64,000 bases of DNA from Paenibacillus sp. cl123 (GCF_900101595.1 NZ_FMYY01000028.1:1-64000); one strand, 5' to 3'; numbered from the stretch's first letter, positions 27,390 to 36,778 are shown. The notes: generated from the sequence alone by a model not told the origin. Translations and numbers: made by a program.

Positions 27390-28100
27390 TCATCGTTGAG
27401 CCCTGTTTTGCAACCATTTAACGGTCCCAATGAAGCCTGCCAGTCCTATCAAAAATACCAAAAAATAACTGATGCCTGCTAAGGGAAATGATGCGACGCC
27501 GTGTTCCTTCAAATGCAAAGCAGGTACAGACCAAGGCAGATATGCGCCAAGGGCAGTAGGCCCGAATACCAACGCCAGCATCAAAGTTGTAAAAGCAAAG
27601 CCGATCGGCACCAGATAACCTCGCGATATACAAGCCAATAAGGCAAGTGGGGCGCTTAATAAAAGGTGGAGAGAACCGATGATAAGTATTAGGAGCAAAT
27701 AATGTTGTACAATCGCAAACGAAAAGCCAGGAAGTCCAATAGCAAAGCCAAGTACTAAAGCATAAGCAAAGCTGATCAACATCATGATAAAACACCAGAA
27801 TATAATTGCGGCATATTTGGCAATCGCGATTTTACCGCGCGATATAGGCAAAACGAGCAAATCCTTGAGCGTCCGATCAGAATACTCACGGCCAAATGTC
27901 CAGCTTGTCACCAATCCAAACCCCAGCAGTCCAAACACGGATGCATACAAAAACGCAGTCCGTTCAAAAAAGGCAGGCCAATCGGGCTGTCCCACGAACA
28001 ACGTGATGACAAATAAGATAAACAGAAGCGTGCCCCATAAGACAAAGGATCGACGCAATTTGTAAACTTCAACGCGACAAGCTGTCAACAATGATCCCAT
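27390..28100 (-). CDS. ABC-2-type transporter permease
   Basis: This protein of about 236 residues has six hydrophobic segments, beginning with SFVLWGTLLFILFVITLFVG, and a central FGREYSDRTLKDLLVLPISR typical of ABC-2-type permeases (NatB/BcrB-like). It forms a pair with the ATPase gene just upstream on the minus strand: the start at 28100 with GAGGAGGGG lies one base from the ATPase stop. It may export a drug, peptide or ion; the substrate is not evident. Confidence 0.87.
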   Translation of the reverse strand: MGSLLTACRVEVYKLRRSFVLWGTLLFILFVITLFVGQPDWPAFFERTAFLYASVFGLLGFGLVTSWTFGREYSDRTLKDLLVLPISRGKIAIAKYAAIIFWCFIMMLISFAYALVLGFAIGLPGFSFAIVQHYLLLILIIGSLHLLLSAPLALLACISRGYLVPIGFAFTTLMLALVFGPTALGAYLPWSVPALHLKEHGVASFPLAGISYFLVFLIGLAGFIGTVKWLQNRAQR

Positions 28101-28101
28101 T

Positions 28102-29022
28102 TCATTTCCCCTCCTCAACTCCGATTACTTTGAGAAAATAATCTTCCAAATTCTCTTCTTCAATATTAAGCATAGTGAGCGGCACATCATGATGGGCAAG
28201 CAATCTTGCAATATGTTCGGGATGCTTCACGGCATGATCATCCGGTAGTGCAAGGCGGTTATTCGAAATCGGATGTACCGCATACCCGGAATCTGAAAGA
28301 ATAGCTTGAGCCTTCCGGGCATCCTTCGTTCCGATCATCAGCTGCTTTCGGCGGATGGTTTCAAAGTCTTTTGTTGTCAGTTCTTCTAGCAATACGCCTT
28401 TGTGAATAATGCCGATTCGAGAAGCCATTTTGGACATTTCCTCAAGGATATGGCTCGATATAAACACGGTAATCCCTTGTTGAGAGGCTAGAGCTTTCAG
28501 CATTTCCCGTATCTCGACAATTCCGGCTGGATCAAGGGCATTCGTTGGCTCATCAAGAATCAGAAGGTCCGGCTTATGAATTAAAGCTTTGGCCAATCCA
28601 AGTTTCTGCGCGTTTCCAAGCGACAAATCTCTTGCCTTGCTATCCGCATAATGGGTCAAATTCAATTGCACCATAATTTCGTCTACTGCCCTCGGAACCG
28701 GTAAGCCTCGCAGCCTGGCCATCAAATTCAAGTTTTCCCTTACCGTAAAGCTAGGGTAGGCATAAGGAACTTCCACCATATAACCTACTCGTCTCGACAA
28801 TTCGGGATTCCCAATCGCCCAGCGCTGACCAAACAAATACACTTCTCCGGAAGAAGGCTTGCTCATTCCGAGAAGAGCTCGAATGGTTGTCGTTTTCCCT
28901 GCGCCATTCAACCCCAAGAATCCATAGATTTCTCCTTTTTTAACGGAAATCGAAACGCGATCTACAATGACTTTATTTCCGTATTGCTTTGTCAGATTAA
29001 CGGTTCGAATAATTTCTTCCAT
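28102..29022 (-). CDS. ABC transporter ATP-binding protein
   Basis: The 306-residue ATPase has Walker A (GLNGAGKTTT), signature LSLGNAQKLGLAKAL, Walker B (LLILDEPTNALDPAG) and the switch His (VFISSHIL). The LSLGN signature and the C-terminal extension of about 90 residues place it with the BcrA/NatA-type ATPases that serve ABC-2 permeases. ATG 29022 is preceded by AAGGAAAGGA; an upstream in-frame ATG at 29079 has no ribosome binding site. It pairs with the permease immediately downstream. Confidence 0.9.
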   Translation of the reverse strand: MEEIIRTVNLTKQYGNKVIVDRVSISVKKGEIYGFLGLNGAGKTTTIRALLGMSKPSSGEVYLFGQRWAIGNPELSRRVGYMVEVPYAYPSFTVRENLNLMARLRGLPVPRAVDEIMVQLNLTHYADSKARDLSLGNAQKLGLAKALIHKPDLLILDEPTNALDPAGIVEIREMLKALASQQGITVFISSHILEEMSKMASRIGIIHKGVLLEELTTKDFETIRRKQLMIGTKDARKAQAILSDSGYAVHPISNNRLALPDDHAVKHPEHIARLLAHHDVPLTMLNIEEENLEDYFLKVIGVEEGK

Positions 29023-29079
29023 AGAAACAGTCCTTTCCTTATCTGAGATGTTGCAAAAGATCGCCGCCGGCTTTTCCAA

Positions 29080-29624
29080 TCAACTTTTGCTATAAATGAA
29101 ATTCAAATAATTCAAGATCGATGCGGTATCCTCAATGGAGGTACGCAGTGCGATGTAACCGTCGGGACGAATCAATACGAGTTCTTCACTTGCTACATCG
29201 TAAATTCGATAGGCATTCCCTGCTGTGTCTATTATGCCTTCCGTCCCCACCATGTTCGATGGCAGGATAGAATGCACATGGAGTTTATCGTTGGTGAAGT
29301 TCTTCAGAGAGGGATAGCTGCAGTTTGCAAAAGCCAACAGCGTCCAGTGCGTGCCGCGCAGCAGGTCAAAGACACTTCCTGCAAACCTGGTACCTTGCAG
29401 ACCCGTAGCATTAGGAGCACGATCCCCGGGAAATAAACGGGTAACATTTGTTCGGGCAGACGGACGGGTAAGAGTACTAGAGCGGTAGGAAACGAGAAGG
29501 CCACTAGTCAGATCGTCGGATCGGCATCACCGCAAGGAAAACCCGGTCGCTGCGGTAACATTCAAAGCCCTGTTGGTCCGGCCCCGACAATGAGAACATC
29601 AACTAAAGATTGTGTGGTTTGCAT
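29080..29624 (-). pseudogene. Internally deleted FAD-dependent aromatic monooxygenase
   Basis: On the minus strand the gene begins at ATG 29624 with AAGGAGG and reads SLVDVLIVGAGPTGL, the FAD-binding start of PheA/TfdB-type hydroxylases, and then hits a stop. Most of the protein is missing. The C-terminal part resumes in other frames: TRLFPGDRAPNATGLQGTRF, GSVFDLLRGTHWTLLAFANC, and VLIRPDGYIALRTSIEDTAS near the end, matching the thioredoxin-like C-terminal domain of such enzymes. Only about 180 of the roughly 500 codons expected remain. The gene is dead, while its divergent TetR regulator is intact. Confidence 0.8.
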
Positions 29625-29673
29625 GGTTAAAATCCTCCTTGATTATTGATTTGATAGGTTGTATTTGATATAC

Positions 29674-29689
29674 TACACCGTGCAGTGTA
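29674..29689. promoter_or_regulatory. Candidate TetR operator between monooxygenase relic and regulator
   Basis: TACACCGTGCAGTGTA is an inverted repeat (TACAC/GTGTA arms) in the gap between the divergent genes. A TATACT at 29726-29731 could be the -10 element of the regulator. A TetR-type dimer site is the obvious reading. Confidence 0.5.
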
Positions 29690-29751
29690 ATTTGTAAAGT
29701 GGTAACTCCCATCGACTTTTGATAGTATACTCATAAGGGGGAGACTTCAGG

Positions 29752-30411
29752 ATGGATACTACGGAAAACAAAAAAATCCGCAAAGGCTCTTCAGACAAAC
29801 GAGCTAAAATTATTGCGGCGGCACGAGATCTGTTTCTTTCGGATGGATTTGATCGTTCCAGCGTCGATGCGGTCGCAGCTAAAGCGGGAGTCTCCAAACG
29901 GACAGTTTATGATTATTATGGCGACAAACAGAACTTACTGCTTGCCGTTGTGGAAGAAACCAGTTGGGCGGTTCTGGACATGATTAAGCAAGGGATTTCA
30001 GACTACCTCCAGGAATTCGAGGATCTGGAGCAGGCGCTCATCTTATTTTGCGAACAATTCGTAGCTTCTGCGAACGGTTCGTCCGATTACAGCGCTTTGA
30101 TCCGTCTGGTTATGATGGAAGCCGCCAACCTGCCAGCCTCGTTTTTAGAAAAGCTGGATAAGGCGACGGAAGAGGGGATCATCAAGAGGTTTACCGAGTT
30201 TGGACAAGCCGGACTGCTCGATGTGCCCGATCCTGAAATGGCTACAAAGCATTTCTCTGCATTAACGTTTTTATTGGTATTTAATCAACCGATAAGAACC
30301 GGGACATTAGAGGAGGAACAAACTAAACGGATCATCACGGAAGGCGTACGTGTCTTTCTCTGCGCTTATGCGCCACATACCGTTCCAAACAAAAATCAGC
30401 CATCATACTAA
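29752..30411 (+). CDS. TetR/AcrR-family transcriptional regulator
   Basis: This 219-residue protein has an N-terminal TetR helix-turn-helix (SSVDAVAAKAGVSKRTVYDY at about residues 41-60) and a C-terminal helical domain resembling AefR-like members. It is divergent from the deleted FAD monooxygenase, which it presumably used to repress; a palindrome lies between them. GGGGGAG precedes the ATG. With its target broken, it may now regulate only itself or other genes. Confidence 0.9.
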   Translation: MDTTENKKIRKGSSDKRAKIIAAARDLFLSDGFDRSSVDAVAAKAGVSKRTVYDYYGDKQNLLLAVVEETSWAVLDMIKQGISDYLQEFEDLEQALILFCEQFVASANGSSDYSALIRLVMMEAANLPASFLEKLDKATEEGIIKRFTEFGQAGLLDVPDPEMATKHFSALTFLLVFNQPIRTGTLEEEQTKRIITEGVRVFLCAYAPHTVPNKNQPSY

Positions 30412-30568
30412 TGGCGATTATCTGGCAGAGATCTGCTCCGTGTGCTACTCGTTTGCCAAGCGATAAAGCTATCCGGGCCGCTAATCGGATCAAGGGAGAG
30501 AATGGAATGAGGAATTTGGATAATCATGCTTTTTTGGAATCAAATGAAAGGGGGCCCAAGACAACAGG

Positions 30569-30610
30569 AAACTCACAAACGTAATCGTATATGGTTACGT
30601 TTGTGAGTTT
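30569..30610. terminator. Perfect 16-base inverted repeat between convergent genes
   Basis: AAACTCACAAACGTAA (30569-30584) is exactly complementary to TTACGTTTGTGAGTTT (30595-30610) around a ten-base loop. It sits between the TetR gene (plus) and the dehydrogenase (minus), so a bidirectional terminator is likely. Short T runs lie within the arms. Confidence 0.7.
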
Positions 30611-30663
30611 GCTCCTCTGGCGTTCGTGGTTGATGCACGGGAATCCGCTCCGCTTTGGATTGA

Positions 30664-31611
30664 CTATAAAACCTGATTAAGCTTGCTTTCGGGTTCTTCA
30701 CCGTTGTTTATATGGTTTATATTCTTCAAAAAGAAGTCATATCTGTTTTTATGGAACTTGACACCATCTGGCATGCCGGCAGTATGGGGAGTAAGTATGA
30801 CATTACTCAGATTCCTTAGTTCACTATCCATGGAAAGCGGTTCAGATTCAAACACATCCAAGCATGCTCCTGATATTTCTTTATCTTTTAAAGCAGCTAT
30901 TAAGTCATTTTCATTGACAATCCCGCCGCGAGACGTATTGATAAAAAGTGCGGTATGCTTCATCTTTTTGAATACTTCTTTATCGATCAATTGTTTGGTT
31001 TGCGGATTTAGTGATGTATGTACAGTAACTATATCTGATAGGCTTACATGATTATCGAAATCCGTCATTCTTACAAGGCTGTCAGGTTGTACAACGGCAT
31101 GTCTAGCATTAACCAGCACACTCATACCAAAAACCCTGCAAAACTCGGCTACTTTTTTACCCACAGCACCAAAACCGATAATTCCTATCGTTTTCCCCTT
31201 TAGTTCACTTCCTGTATAATCCAACTGTTTTTCATCTATTCTTGTTTTCATAAATCTATCAAGGTAGGGTATGTTTTTATAATAAGACAACACCAGCGCC
31301 ATGACATGCTCGGCCACTGCCTGCGCATTCACTCCTGCAGCATTAGCTACCCAAATACCTAGTTGCGTGCAGGCATCAATATCTACATTATCATACCCTG
31401 CGCCCGTCTGTACCAGTTTCAATTTACTTGCCATGGCAAGTAAGTCGCGATCCACTTTGATATGTTCAGGTATGATTACCTGGCAGTCTCCAATATGATG
31501 CAGCATTTCTTTTCCCGGCGGCACAATTACAATGTCCCAGTCATCAGGAAAATGCTTTTTAATATTTGACTTTGATATTGCTGTAAAATGTCCTACTACA
31601 AGTATTTTCAT
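30664..31611 (-). CDS. D-2-hydroxyacid dehydrogenase (NAD-binding)
   Basis: The 315-residue protein belongs to the D-isomer-specific 2-hydroxyacid dehydrogenases. It has the NAD-binding motif GKTIGIIGFGAVGKKVAEFC and the catalytic Arg in INTSRGGIVNENDLI. The acidic residue lies in the ACLDVFESEPL segment and the His in LTPHTAGMPDG. It should reduce a 2-keto acid to the D-hydroxy acid or the reverse. ATG 31611 has GGAGGTGG; an upstream in-frame ATG does not. The substrate (glycerate, lactate or other) is not evident. Confidence 0.9.
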   Translation of the reverse strand: MKILVVGHFTAISKSNIKKHFPDDWDIVIVPPGKEMLHHIGDCQVIIPEHIKVDRDLLAMASKLKLVQTGAGYDNVDIDACTQLGIWVANAAGVNAQAVAEHVMALVLSYYKNIPYLDRFMKTRIDEKQLDYTGSELKGKTIGIIGFGAVGKKVAEFCRVFGMSVLVNARHAVVQPDSLVRMTDFDNHVSLSDIVTVHTSLNPQTKQLIDKEVFKKMKHTALFINTSRGGIVNENDLIAALKDKEISGACLDVFESEPLSMDSELRNLSNVILTPHTAGMPDGVKFHKNRYDFFLKNINHINNGEEPESKLNQVL

Positions 31612-31701
31612 TGTCAATCCACCTCCAATTTCTTTTTTTACCCAGCTTGCCCTCACACGTATACCGGCCCCGCCAGCGGCTCCAGGACAAGCTGCGTTTT
31701 C

Positions 31702-33105
31702 TTACTCGCTTGCTTTGTTTTTTAGCTGCAGGGGAAATTCCAGGACCGCTTCCAACCCTTTCTTATGCGGCTCGCTCGAAAGATGGAGACGGCCCTGATG
31801 CGCGTTAGCAATCCTCGCCACCATCGGAAGCCCCAGACCGTGACCTTGCTGGATAGACCTCCGCCTTTCTAACGAATAGGGTAATTCGGTAATCCTCATC
31901 AATTGTTCCGGCGGGATTCCCCGTCCGTTATCTCGTACGATCAGCCGATACTGGGCGCGGTCTTTGTCTAGAAAAGTTTCTAGTATGATTTTACAGCCTT
32001 GGGGGTTATGACGCACACTGTTTTGGACAAGATTATTGATTGCCCGCAGCAGCAATTTTTCATCCCCGTTGATCGCGACCGCTTCATCGGTCAATACTAA
32101 TTCAATGTCATAGTGAGTCCCCAAGCCATTATTCAAAAAATCCGCGACAACCTGTCTGGCTAAAGCCGATAACCGGACACTTTTTAAATGCAAAGGCTGC
32201 ATGTCATATTCAAGCATGGAGACCAGGTTCAGATCGTTTACAAGCGAGCGAAGCTTCTCGCCTTGACGCCGGATGATCCCGGCTTGATACCTATGCTCAT
32301 GCGGCAAGTCCGCATTGTCCTCCATTTCGCTTGAATAACCGAGAATCATCGAGAGCGGAGTTCGAATATCATGAGAAATTCCCGCAATCCAGTTGGAGCG
32401 GGCTTCATCCCGTGCCTTCAACGCAGCCGTCTTGTTTTGAAGTATGGTTGACCCCGCATTAATGCTCTGGGCCAAATCGCCGAATATACCTCTGGTATTC
32501 AGCCGGACTGCTTCATCCTTCGCAAGACTATGGACACCCGACACAAGAGGACGTATGCCTCGCATGAGTCGCGTTCCCATAACGATGGAAACAAGCAGAG
32601 CCACAGCCACGTTAATAAGCAGCAGCCACAAAAGTCGTAGGGGCAATGATCTTACCCAGTCGGAAAGAAAATTCAATTGATACTTTCCGTAGCTGGTTTT
32701 AGGATACCCTACCACAATCAAGCCATCCTTATGCGTCCAAATATAGACAGGATAATCCATTAGATAATAACGTGAGAACTTGGCTACATCGACCAGCCTA
32801 TAGCTTCGCGGAACATCATCCGGCAAATGATAATCCCATTGCACATAGCCATCACCATCGAGCAGCATAGCCCAAGCTTGATTGTCCTGAAGAAGCTTGA
32901 CGACGTGTTTTTCTAATATATAGTTGTTTTCCTCCAGACTTACGCTTTCGGCCACTTCCTTAACCACGTCTTCTGGGGATGGCTTCTGATTAATTTCTTT
33001 GAACACCAGGGTGCCCAGCAGGATGAAGTTAAAAATGAGAAGAAAAAATGAAACCAAGATGGTCGTGGCGACAAACCGGCGTAATATACGAATAATTCCT
33101 TCCAC
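31702..33105 (-). CDS. Sensor histidine kinase
   Basis: This is a 467-residue membrane kinase. Two transmembrane helices (TTILVSFFLLIFNFILLG near residue 14 and LLWLLLINVAVALLVSIVMG near residue 160) bracket an extracellular domain of about 125 residues. A HAMP-like linker, the H-box GISHDIRTPLSMILGYS, the N-box NNLVQNSVRHN and the G-boxes DNGRGIPP and GHGLGLPMV follow. It starts with GTG directly after the stop of the response regulator. The layout resembles the NisK/SpaK and EnvZ-like kinases next to lantibiotic-resistance transporters, as here. Confidence 0.9.
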   Translation of the reverse strand: MEGIIRILRRFVATTILVSFFLLIFNFILLGTLVFKEINQKPSPEDVVKEVAESVSLEENNYILEKHVVKLLQDNQAWAMLLDGDGYVQWDYHLPDDVPRSYRLVDVAKFSRYYLMDYPVYIWTHKDGLIVVGYPKTSYGKYQLNFLSDWVRSLPLRLLWLLLINVAVALLVSIVMGTRLMRGIRPLVSGVHSLAKDEAVRLNTRGIFGDLAQSINAGSTILQNKTAALKARDEARSNWIAGISHDIRTPLSMILGYSSEMEDNADLPHEHRYQAGIIRRQGEKLRSLVNDLNLVSMLEYDMQPLHLKSVRLSALARQVVADFLNNGLGTHYDIELVLTDEAVAINGDEKLLLRAINNLVQNSVRHNPQGCKIILETFLDKDRAQYRLIVRDNGRGIPPEQLMRITELPYSLERRRSIQQGHGLGLPMVARIANAHQGRLHLSSEPHKKGLEAVLEFPLQLKNKASE

Positions 33106-33819
33106 TTATTGCTTCTCCGTAACCAGCAGTTTATACCCTAAACCCCTGACCGTGTGGAGGTAGACCGGGTTCGATGGAACGGGCTCAATTTTCTCACGGA
33201 CTCTTCGGATATGGACCATCAATGTATTTTCGTAACCAAAACTGTCATCTCCCCATACAGCCTGGCATAAGGCATCACTTGTGACAATTCGTCCCCGGTT
33301 CTCATACAGCTTTACAAGAATGGCATGCTCCTTGGCTGTCAAGGGCAGCTCCTCTTGTTTGTTACGTACGATAGCGCTATCGAGATCAATAGTCTTTTCT
33401 CCAAGTCGGAAGACAGTCAGATGATCTGTCACGGGAGAGGAGTAGACCCGCCTTAAAATTGCCATTAGTCGCAAGACCAGCTCGCGCGGCAGAAACGGCT
33501 TCACGATATAATCATCCGCTCCCAGTCCCAGTCCGAGTAACCGATCTTCGTCTTCTCCGCAGGCGGATAGAAAAAGGACGGGGATATCTGAGAATTGTCT
33601 GATGGATGACAGCAGCGAAAATCCGTCTCCATCAGGCAGCATGACATCGAGAATCGCGATATCCGGCTTGTCCCTTCGGCAATTTGCAAGAGCAGAAACG
33701 CAATCCCCAGCTGTATAAACGCGAAAAAAACCTTCTTTTCGTAAAAATCTTTCGATCATCAGTCTGATCTCCGGTTCATCATCAACAATTAGAACTTTTT
33801 TATCTTTTACATGATCCAT
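33106..33819 (-). CDS. OmpR-family response regulator
   Basis: The 237-residue protein has a receiver domain (VLIVDDEPEIR; phospho-Asp in DIAILDVMLPDGDGF; Lys in DYIVKPF) and a C-terminal winged helix (LTAKEHAILVKLYENRGRIV, then VHIRRVREKI and VRGLGYKL). ATG 33819 was chosen; the longer upstream frame runs into the region of the divergent ABC gene. It and the kinase form one operon, divergent from the ABC transporter that they probably induce on antibiotic stress. Confidence 0.91.
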   Translation of the reverse strand: MDHVKDKKVLIVDDEPEIRLMIERFLRKEGFFRVYTAGDCVSALANCRRDKPDIAILDVMLPDGDGFSLLSSIRQFSDIPVLFLSACGEDEDRLLGLGLGADDYIVKPFLPRELVLRLMAILRRVYSSPVTDHLTVFRLGEKTIDLDSAIVRNKQEELPLTAKEHAILVKLYENRGRIVTSDALCQAVWGDDSFGYENTLMVHIRRVREKIEPVPSNPVYLHTVRGLGYKLLVTEKQ

Positions 33820-33962
33820 GTGCGTCACCCGCCTTTTATTATACATGAACAAGAGGATGGTCAGTATGTTCCCGAACCGATTTAAGGCTCTTGTAAGGTT
33901 CTCTTTAGATGGAAGAAAGGTGGAATGATTATAGTTGAAGCGGGGAGAAACAAAAAAACGAA

Positions 33963-34898
33963 ATGGAGCTGACTTTTCATATGAGTGCTTCCGATGTTGT
34001 GCAAACACAAAATTTGACCAAAACCTATGGGGAGATAAACCGCGTAAACAAGGTCGACCTTCATGTCAAAGAAGGAGAAATCTACGGGTTTTTGGGCCCA
34101 AACGGTGCAGGAAAAACAACCACACTAAAAATGCTGCTCGGCCTGATCAAGCCGTCCGGGGGGACAGTTAAGATATTCGGGGAAAGCCTGGACAAACACC
34201 GCCCGTCCATTCTTAAGCGTACCGGCTCGCTTATTGAATCGCCCTCCTACTACGGGCATCTGACGGGTCTTGAGAATATGAGGGTCATGCAGCGCCTTCG
34301 GAATGTTCCAGATCAACATGTAGACGAGGCGCTTCGTATCGTGAGGCTGGAAAATCATAAAAACAAAAAAACGGAACAATACTCGCTCGGAATGAAACAG
34401 CGGCTGGGAATCGCTATGGCCCTGCTTCCCTTCCCTAAGCTGCTGATTCTAGATGAGCCAACGAATGGTCTGGATCCGGCAGGCATTGGCGAAATCCGCG
34501 AACTCATCAAATCGCTGCCCGCTCGCTACGGAATGACGATCCTGCTCTCCAGTCACTTGCTATCGGAGATCGAACAGATCGCCACCTCAGTAGGTATCAT
34601 TAGTGAAGGGAATCTGCTGTTTCAGGGCAGGATGTCAAGCCTGCAGGCAAAAAGCAGAACCGCTATCAGCTTAAAAACCTTTGATAATGTCACAGCAGAA
34701 CGGCTGCTTATCACTCAAGGCTTCAGTCCGGTCCAAAGCGGCGGCCGGCTTGAGTTCCACGATTTGGAGGACACAGACGTGGCTGAGATGAACAGATTGC
34801 TCGTTTCACGCAGCATTCCTGTTACCCGGATCGAGGAGCGAAAGAAAAATTTGGAGGATATTTTTCTTGAGCTGACGGGAAAGGAGCGGAGCTTGTGA
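33963..34898 (+). CDS. Lantibiotic-immunity-type ABC transporter ATPase (LanF/BcrA-like)
   Basis: The 311-residue ATPase has Walker A GPNGAGKTTT, signature YSLGMKQRLGIAMALL, Walker B LLILDEPTNGLDPAG and the His switch LLSSHLLSEIEQIA. The C-terminal extension and the ESPSYYGHLTGLENM motif are typical of BcrA/LanF proteins. Two ABC-2 permeases follow, giving the LanF-E-G arrangement used to expel lantibiotics from the membrane. The ATG at 33981 is an alternative start with GGAG 12 bases upstream. Confidence 0.88.
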   Translation: MELTFHMSASDVVQTQNLTKTYGEINRVNKVDLHVKEGEIYGFLGPNGAGKTTTLKMLLGLIKPSGGTVKIFGESLDKHRPSILKRTGSLIESPSYYGHLTGLENMRVMQRLRNVPDQHVDEALRIVRLENHKNKKTEQYSLGMKQRLGIAMALLPFPKLLILDEPTNGLDPAGIGEIRELIKSLPARYGMTILLSSHLLSEIEQIATSVGIISEGNLLFQGRMSSLQAKSRTAISLKTFDNVTAERLLITQGFSPVQSGGRLEFHDLEDTDVAEMNRLLVSRSIPVTRIEERKKNLEDIFLELTGKERSL

Positions 34899-35647
34899 TC
34901 AACATGCTAGGACTGGAATACTACAAAATCCGCCGTAAAAAGCTGTGGATGATGGCTACATTCTTGATTGCCGCGGAGATATTGTGGGCCATCATGTCCA
35001 TTAGCATGTCCATTGCCCGTAATCCGGATCATATCGTTTGGGCGTCTGTCTTTTTCAGCATTTCCTCCATGAATGGACTTTTTATGCCGATTATCTCGGC
35101 CATTGTTGTCTCCCGTACTTGTGATATGGAACATAAGGGAGCCACTTGGAAAATGCTTGTTGCTACCGGTGCGAGCCGCGGCCGCCTTTATGCGGCCAAG
35201 TATATATGCGCAAATAGCTTGCTTCTGTATGGCGTCCTTGCTCAGACCCTATTTATGATTGCTTTCGGCTTGATGATGGATTTTCCCGGTGGGCCTCCTA
35301 TCGATTTGCTGACCAAATTTATAGGGGGAACTATGCTGACGAGCCTTGCTGTTACTGCCCTTCAGCAATGGATCTCTATGGCTATTAAAAATCAGGCTTT
35401 TGCGCTCTGTCTTGGCATGTTGGGCGGATTTATCGGAATGACTGCCGGGATGTTCCCGGCTATGGCCCGGCATCTGTTTATCTGGTCTTATTATTTGGAG
35501 CTCAGCCCGGTTACCTTTGTATATGCCGAATCCTCGAGCGCCTATATGGTACAGCCTATAGGTCTAGGGTTTGTGATAGCCGCGGCAATCATGACTTTTT
35601 TGTTCTACACCGCCGGAAACCTTCATATTACCCGGCAGGAAATCTAA
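34895..35647 (+). CDS. Lantibiotic-immunity-type ABC permease (LanE-like)
   Basis: This 250-residue protein has six hydrophobic helices, the first being MMATFLIAAEILWAIMSISM. It begins with a short cationic stretch (LGLEYYKIRRKKLW) that is typical of MutE/EpiE-type immunity permeases. GTG 34895 overlaps the ATPase stop by four bases and has AAAGGAG at the right distance, which indicates translational coupling. Confidence 0.85.
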   Translation: MINMLGLEYYKIRRKKLWMMATFLIAAEILWAIMSISMSIARNPDHIVWASVFFSISSMNGLFMPIISAIVVSRTCDMEHKGATWKMLVATGASRGRLYAAKYICANSLLLYGVLAQTLFMIAFGLMMDFPGGPPIDLLTKFIGGTMLTSLAVTALQQWISMAIKNQAFALCLGMLGGFIGMTAGMFPAMARHLFIWSYYLELSPVTFVYAESSSAYMVQPIGLGFVIAAAIMTFLFYTAGNLHITRQEI

Positions 35648-35661
35648 GGAGGAAGTGCTGA

Positions 35662-36393
35662 ATGAAGCAAAGTATTTCCGCTGAATGGCTAAAATTACGG
35701 CATTCCCGGATCGGTCTGGTACTCGCAGTCCTTCCCATCCTAAGCTGGCTGATCGGATGCGCGAATTACTACTTTAACCAGGATGTTCTACAAAACGGTT
35801 GGCACAGCCTTTGGACCCAAGTGAGCCTGTTTTATGGTGAGTTTTTCCTGCCTATCTTGATTGCTATCTGCTGTTCCTATGTATGCAGACTGGAACAGCA
35901 GAACCGGAATTGGAATATGATATTGGCTTCTCCGGTCACGGTCGGATGTATATTTCTTGCCAAAATGATTGTCGTTAGCATTTTAATGCTAGCTGTGCAA
36001 GCGCTGTTTATGGGGCTCTACCTGCTTGCAGGCACCTTTTTCTCCATACAGGAGCCTTTCCCAATAGAAACACTAGGATGGGCGTTTCGCGGATGGTATG
36101 CTTCTCTGTCCATTAGCGCTTTGCAGCTGGGACTGTCACTGCGGTTCCGCAGCTTCGCAACGCCTATCGGTATTAGTCTGTGTGCGGTCTTTACAGGTCT
36201 TGGCATGTACTTGGCCAAGCTTGGCCTATTTTTTCCGTTCTCCCTGCTCACCATCGGCATGAGCGTATTGAGCCAAGATAAGCTGACAGCGGTACAGAGC
36301 AATTTATTTTGGGTGATGAATATGGTTTTCATTATTACTTTTGTGTCCATGTCTATTCATCGGTTAAAGACAAAGGATGTAATCTCGTCCTAA
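35662..36393 (+). CDS. Lantibiotic-immunity-type ABC permease (LanG-like)
   Basis: The 243-residue permease has about six hydrophobic helices and the start SAEWLKLRHSRIGLVLAVLP, matching MutG/SpaG-like second subunits. It starts 14 bases after the previous stop with AGGAGGAAG. With the ATPase and first permease it should form a heteromeric export complex for a membrane-acting peptide. No precursor peptide or biosynthesis gene is visible nearby, so the role is resistance rather than self-immunity. Confidence 0.85.
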   Translation: MKQSISAEWLKLRHSRIGLVLAVLPILSWLIGCANYYFNQDVLQNGWHSLWTQVSLFYGEFFLPILIAICCSYVCRLEQQNRNWNMILASPVTVGCIFLAKMIVVSILMLAVQALFMGLYLLAGTFFSIQEPFPIETLGWAFRGWYASLSISALQLGLSLRFRSFATPIGISLCAVFTGLGMYLAKLGLFFPFSLLTIGMSVLSQDKLTAVQSNLFWVMNMVFIITFVSMSIHRLKTKDVISS

Positions 36394-36408
36394 TGCCAAG
36401 GAGGCTTT

Positions 36409-36590
36409 ATGATGAAAAAAATAAGGTGTGCTGACACCTGAAAACCCTGCGGGAAAAGCCGTTTATTATACGAGGGTAGCTGGTTTTGGCGTTCAAAATG
36501 AGCAGGGACGTTATGATTAGGTTTTGCTTGCTTATAATGGCTTATATTCAGCTTCTAATGCGGTTCAACAACATTATCAAAATTAATGTT
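36409..36590 (+). pseudogene. Decayed small gene after the transporter, possibly YxeA-like
   Basis: A strong AAGGAGG is followed by ATGATG and only ten codons before a stop. A shifted frame then reads LTPENPAGKAVYYTRVAGFG, VQNEQGRYD, a stop, and VLLAYNGLYSASNAVQQHYQ. This pattern (YYTxV, then QGRYxYxLxAYN) recalls the small secreted YxeA/DUF1093 proteins that often accompany such transporters. The family guess is weak; the decay is clear from the stops and frame changes. Confidence 0.4.
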
Positions 36591-36778
36591 ACCCGGATAG
36601 ACATGGAGAACATACATTCTATCCAATCATAAGGACATGTGGTAAGATATAGAAATACCTTTTAATCTTGCGCAGGTAATGGTCTTCCTTGCACATCCGT
36701 ATAGCCGTGTGTTTATAGCATTCGGTTATTTTAATATTAAGGAAAGTACTTCAAATTTCTAGAAAAGGCGGGAGCGCT

